NCBI RefSeq assembly: GCF_946480305.1
Contig: NZ_CAMLJQ010000062.1
Span: 1 to 18,812, forward strand
Origin: an uncultured Caldimonas sp.
GTDB taxonomy: Bacteria; Pseudomonadota; Gammaproteobacteria; Burkholderiales; Burkholderiaceae
Length of the DNA: 18,812 nt
Reading direction: 5' to 3'
A program made the translations under genes and the position numbers. A model generated the notes under the pieces. The model was not told where the DNA came from. It was given only the letters and a program-made list of their open reading frames with translations, and searched no databases. Shown in pieces: positions 16,697-18,812 of this stretch. Numbering within the stretch: the stretch's first letter is position 1; every line of letters begins with the position of its first letter.

Positions 16697-16965
16697 AGAT
16701 CCTCCTGTGCCACCGATGCGACGGGCCCTGACGCGCCGTCGGGTCTGGAATGAGTGTAGATGCTCACCACCTGTGCAAAGCCGCAGCGGTGCGAAAAGCC
16801 TGATTATGTCGGGATGCTGCTGATTGCACGCGTATGTAACAACATCAAGTCCGCGCTTACGTTTGAAACCTCACGCCGTGCTCCCCCGGTTGGGTGAATG
16901 TGCGGGCGGTCTGCGCGGCGTATCGTCGGCCTTTCTCTTTTCCTTTTGATTTCAAAGGAGCCGTC
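16697..16965. promoter_or_regulatory. Divergent luxR / small Trp-rich protein intergenic region
   Basis: This 269-bp region must contain the luxR promoter on the minus strand and the promoter of the small gene on the plus strand. A CATAAT hexamer on the minus strand (16808-16803) could be a luxR -10 box, but its -35 is poor. No lux box like that of luxI is visible. A T/C-rich run (about 16930-16950) precedes the ribosome-binding site of the plus-strand gene. Nothing else could be supported. Confidence 0.4.
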
Positions 16966-17367
16966 ATGCTGCCCTGGTTGTGGATGTGGGCCCCGCAGGT
17001 CCACTGGCCGTTCAGCGGCGACGTTGCGCAGGACATCTCCCCCGACACGCGCTGGTTCTTCCAGGGCATCCCGCCCGAAGCCGGTGTGGCCGAGTTGGAG
17101 CAGAAGATCTTCGAGACCCACTCCTACGGTCGCCAGCTCGGTGCATTGATGCCGGTGCTGCTGGATCTGGCCGAACGGGTGCCCCCCGGCGACGCCGCCG
17201 CCCAGCGCCGGCTCGACGAGCTGAAGACCCTGTGCCTCGAGATCGAGCAGGTCAAGGCTCGGCATGACGATCGGCTGGCCGAAACCGCTGCCGCCGCCCT
17301 CGAGCGGCTCCGGCAGCGCGATCCGGCCGCGTTGCAGCGCGTGCTGGCCCGATACCTGCCCGCTTGA
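16966..17367 (+). CDS. Small Trp-rich hypothetical protein
   Basis: The 133-residue product begins MLPWLWMWAPQVHWPFSG, with four tryptophans in the first 13 residues, then DISPDTRWFFQGIPPEAG. The remaining 90 residues are hydrophilic and helical in character: EKIF..HSYGRQLGALMPVLLDLAERV, then a long Glu/Arg/Ala-rich segment with heptad-like leucines. There is no clear signal peptide. The aromatic N-terminus may dock at a membrane. I recall similar short conserved hypotheticals in Burkholderiales and Pseudomonas but know no function. The start is firm: AAAGGAG lies five bases before the ATG. It is divergent from luxR and lies 242 bp upstream of the ammonium transporter gene, which has its own promoter, so the two need not be co-regulated. 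Confidence 0.8.
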   Translation: MLPWLWMWAPQVHWPFSGDVAQDISPDTRWFFQGIPPEAGVAELEQKIFETHSYGRQLGALMPVLLDLAERVPPGDAAAQRRLDELKTLCLEIEQVKARHDDRLAETAAAALERLRQRDPAALQRVLARYLPA

Positions 17368-17379
17368 CGCTGCGGCGCG

Positions 17380-17396
17380 AGCACCAATACGGCGCA
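17380..17396 (+). promoter_or_regulatory. NtrC-like enhancer dyad upstream of amtB
   Basis: AGCACC-AATAC-GGCGCA matches the NtrC dyad TGCACC-N5-GGTGCA at 10 of 12 arm positions. Its centre lies about 136 bp upstream of the predicted sigma-54 start, a normal enhancer distance. Only one such site is clear, which lowers certainty. Confidence 0.5.
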
Positions 17397-17497
17397 AACA
17401 GCGGGCATCAACGCCCGATTTCCGTGCGCGCGGCTGCCTGCGCGCCCGCCCGAGGTGCGAAAGACGCCCCAAGCGAGGGAATTTAGCCGCCCCAAAA

Positions 17498-17513
17498 CGG
17501 CACGCACCTTGCT
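17498..17513 (+). promoter_or_regulatory. Sigma-54 promoter of amtB
   Basis: CGGCACGCACCTTGCT fits the -24/-12 consensus TGGCACG-N4-TTGC with a single mismatch at the first base. The invariant GG (17499-17500) and GC (17511-17512) are separated by exactly ten bases. Predicted start is near 17524, leaving a leader of about 86 bases. A second dyad, CGCACC (17503-17508) with GGTGCG (17521-17526), overlaps this promoter. Confidence 0.72.
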
Positions 17514-17539
17514 TTGTGCTGGTGCGTTTTCCCCATCGA

Positions 17540-17578
17540 CCCCCGTTCGCTGCTCCACCGAGGTGCGGTGAACGGGGG
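17540..17578 (+). repeat. GC-rich leader hairpin of amtB
   Basis: CCCCCGTTC (17540-17548) and GAACGGGGG (17570-17578) form a perfect 9-bp stem around a 21-base loop. It lies inside the predicted amtB leader and ends 31 bases before the ATG. No T-run follows, so it is not a terminator; a stability element or translational control element is possible. Confidence 0.55.
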
Positions 17579-17609
17579 TTGCGTCGTCTACAAGCACAAA
17601 GAGGGTTTC

Positions 17610-18812
17610 ATGGAGCAACTCAAGCAGGGCAGCGACGCCCTCTTCATCCTGCTGGGCGCCATCATGGTGCTCGCCATGCATGCCGGCTTCGCCTTCCTGG
17701 AGCTGGGCACCGTGCGCAAGAAGAACCAGGTCAACGCGCTGGTCAAGATCCTGGTCGACTTCTCGGTCTCCACGCTCGCCTACTTCTTCGTCGGCTACAC
17801 GGTGGCCTATGGGGCGCAGTTCTTCAGCGGCGCGTCCGTGCTGGCAGAGCGCAACGGCTACGACCTCGTCAAGTTCTTCTTCCTGCTGACGTTCGCCGCG
17901 GCCATCCCCGCCATCATTTCCGGCGGCATCGCCGAGCGCGCCCGGTTCTATCCGCAACTGCTTGCCACGGCGGTGATCGTCGGGCTCGTCTACCCGTTCT
18001 TCGAGGGCATCGTCTGGAACGGCAATCTCGGGGTACAGGCGTGGATCGAATCGGCCACCGGCGCGCCGCTGCACGACTTTGCCGGCTCGGTGGTGGTGCA
18101 TGCCGTCGGTGGCTGGATCGCGCTGCCCGCCGTGCTGCTGCTCGGCGCGCGCAGCAACCGCTATCGCAAGGACGGCGCGATCTCGGCGCACCCGCCGTCC
18201 AGCATTCCCTTCCTGGCCCTCGGCGCCTGGGTGCTCACGGTGGGCTGGTTCGGCTTCAACGTGATGAGCGCACAGACGATCGACAAGATCTCCGGCCTCG
18301 TCGCCGTGAACTCGCTGATGGCGATGGTCGGCGGCACGCTCGCTGCACTGGTGGCCGGCCGCAATGACCCCGGCTTCGTGCACAACGGCCCGCTCGCCGG
18401 CCTGGTGGCGGTGTGTGCCGGCTCCGACGTGATGCATCCGGCCGGCGCGCTGGCCACCGGGGTCGTCGCCGGCGCGCTGTTCGTCGTCACCTTCACGCTC
18501 ACGCAGAACCGCTGGAAGATCGACGACGTGCTCGGCGTGTGGCCGCTGCACGGCCTGTGCGGCGCATGGGGCGGCATCGCCGCCGGCATCTTCGGCGCCA
18601 CGGCCCTTGGCGGCCTGGGCGGCGTGAGCTTCATGGGCCAATTGCTCGGCACGCTGCTCGGCGTCGGCTGGGCCCTGCTCGGCGGTTTCGTCGTCTACGG
18701 CTTGCTCAAGACCGTGTTCGGCCTGCGACTCACGCAGGAAGAGGAATTCGACGGCGCCGACCTGAGCATTCACCGCATCACGGCCACGCCGGAGCGGGAA
18801 GTGAACTGGTGA
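17610..18812 (+). CDS. amtB: Amt-family ammonium transporter (divergent subgroup)
   Basis: This 400-residue membrane protein conducts ammonium into the cell. About eleven transmembrane segments are visible. The twin pore histidines are His164 (DFAGSVVVHAVGG, with Asp156 of the ammonium-recruitment site) and His314 (DDVLGVWPLHGLCGAWGG). The C-terminal tail GLRLTQEEEFDGADLSIHR resembles the PII (GlnK)-binding tail of AmtB. The first helix (GAIMVLAMHAGFAFLELGTVRKKN) differs from the usual AmtB pattern, and there is no signal peptide, so it belongs to a divergent Amt branch. ATG 17610, with an AGAGGG ribosome-binding site, is chosen; the frame is open to 17514, but the promoter overlaps that stretch. 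The stop codon is the last three bases of the window. No glnK is visible; it could lie downstream. Sigma-54 and NtrC-like sites suggest induction by nitrogen limitation. Confidence 0.92.
   Translation: MEQLKQGSDALFILLGAIMVLAMHAGFAFLELGTVRKKNQVNALVKILVDFSVSTLAYFFVGYTVAYGAQFFSGASVLAERNGYDLVKFFFLLTFAAAIPAIISGGIAERARFYPQLLATAVIVGLVYPFFEGIVWNGNLGVQAWIESATGAPLHDFAGSVVVHAVGGWIALPAVLLLGARSNRYRKDGAISAHPPSSIPFLALGAWVLTVGWFGFNVMSAQTIDKISGLVAVNSLMAMVGGTLAALVAGRNDPGFVHNGPLAGLVAVCAGSDVMHPAGALATGVVAGALFVVTFTLTQNRWKIDDVLGVWPLHGLCGAWGGIAAGIFGATALGGLGGVSFMGQLLGTLLGVGWALLGGFVVYGLLKTVFGLRLTQEEEFDGADLSIHRITATPEREVNW

Overview
The window is high-GC DNA from a betaproteobacterium, most likely a Burkholderiales member of the Rubrivivax/Leptothrix/Roseateles kind. 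This rests on the divergent gatCAB / mreBCD-mrdA-rodA core block, the style of the proteins, and a luxR / rsaM-like / luxI locus of Burkholderia type. No tRNA, rRNA, insertion sequence or CRISPR array was seen.

Left part (1-8350), housekeeping. The minus strand carries gatC, gatA and the start of gatB (cut by the window edge), the tRNA-dependent amidotransferase. Divergent from it, the plus strand carries the elongasome operon mreB, mreC, mreD, mrdA (PBP2) and rodA, which directs lateral-wall peptidoglycan synthesis. Several genes overlap by ATGA, and a hairpin between mreB and mreC may lower expression of the distal genes.

Middle (8354-12178). A hybrid histidine kinase (PAS-PAS-HisKA-HATPase-REC) converges on rodA with only three bases between the stop codons. 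A MATE efflux transporter lies upstream of it. The 298-bp gap between the MATE gene and the patatin gene holds no convincing protein gene. It ends in a strong plus-strand intrinsic terminator preceded by strong hairpins, so it is a good candidate for an unannotated small RNA.

Accessory part (12176-16696), a quorum-sensing island. luxR (minus), an rsaM/DUF4902-like gene (plus) and luxI (minus) form the regulatory core. luxI has a clear 16-bp lux box abutting a -35/-10 pair. Its stop overlaps the start (TGATG) of a 354-residue cytochrome P450-fold protein in which the heme-ligating Cys is Ser and the ExxR and I-helix motifs are also lost. A patatin-like lipase follows 81 bp later. This coupling of an acyl-homoserine lactone synthase to a P450-like pseudoenzyme is the most novel feature.

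Right end (16966-18812). A small Trp-rich conserved-type protein of unknown function precedes a divergent Amt-family ammonium transporter. The transporter gene has a near-consensus sigma-54 promoter, an upstream NtrC-like dyad and a GC-rich leader hairpin, which points to nitrogen control.
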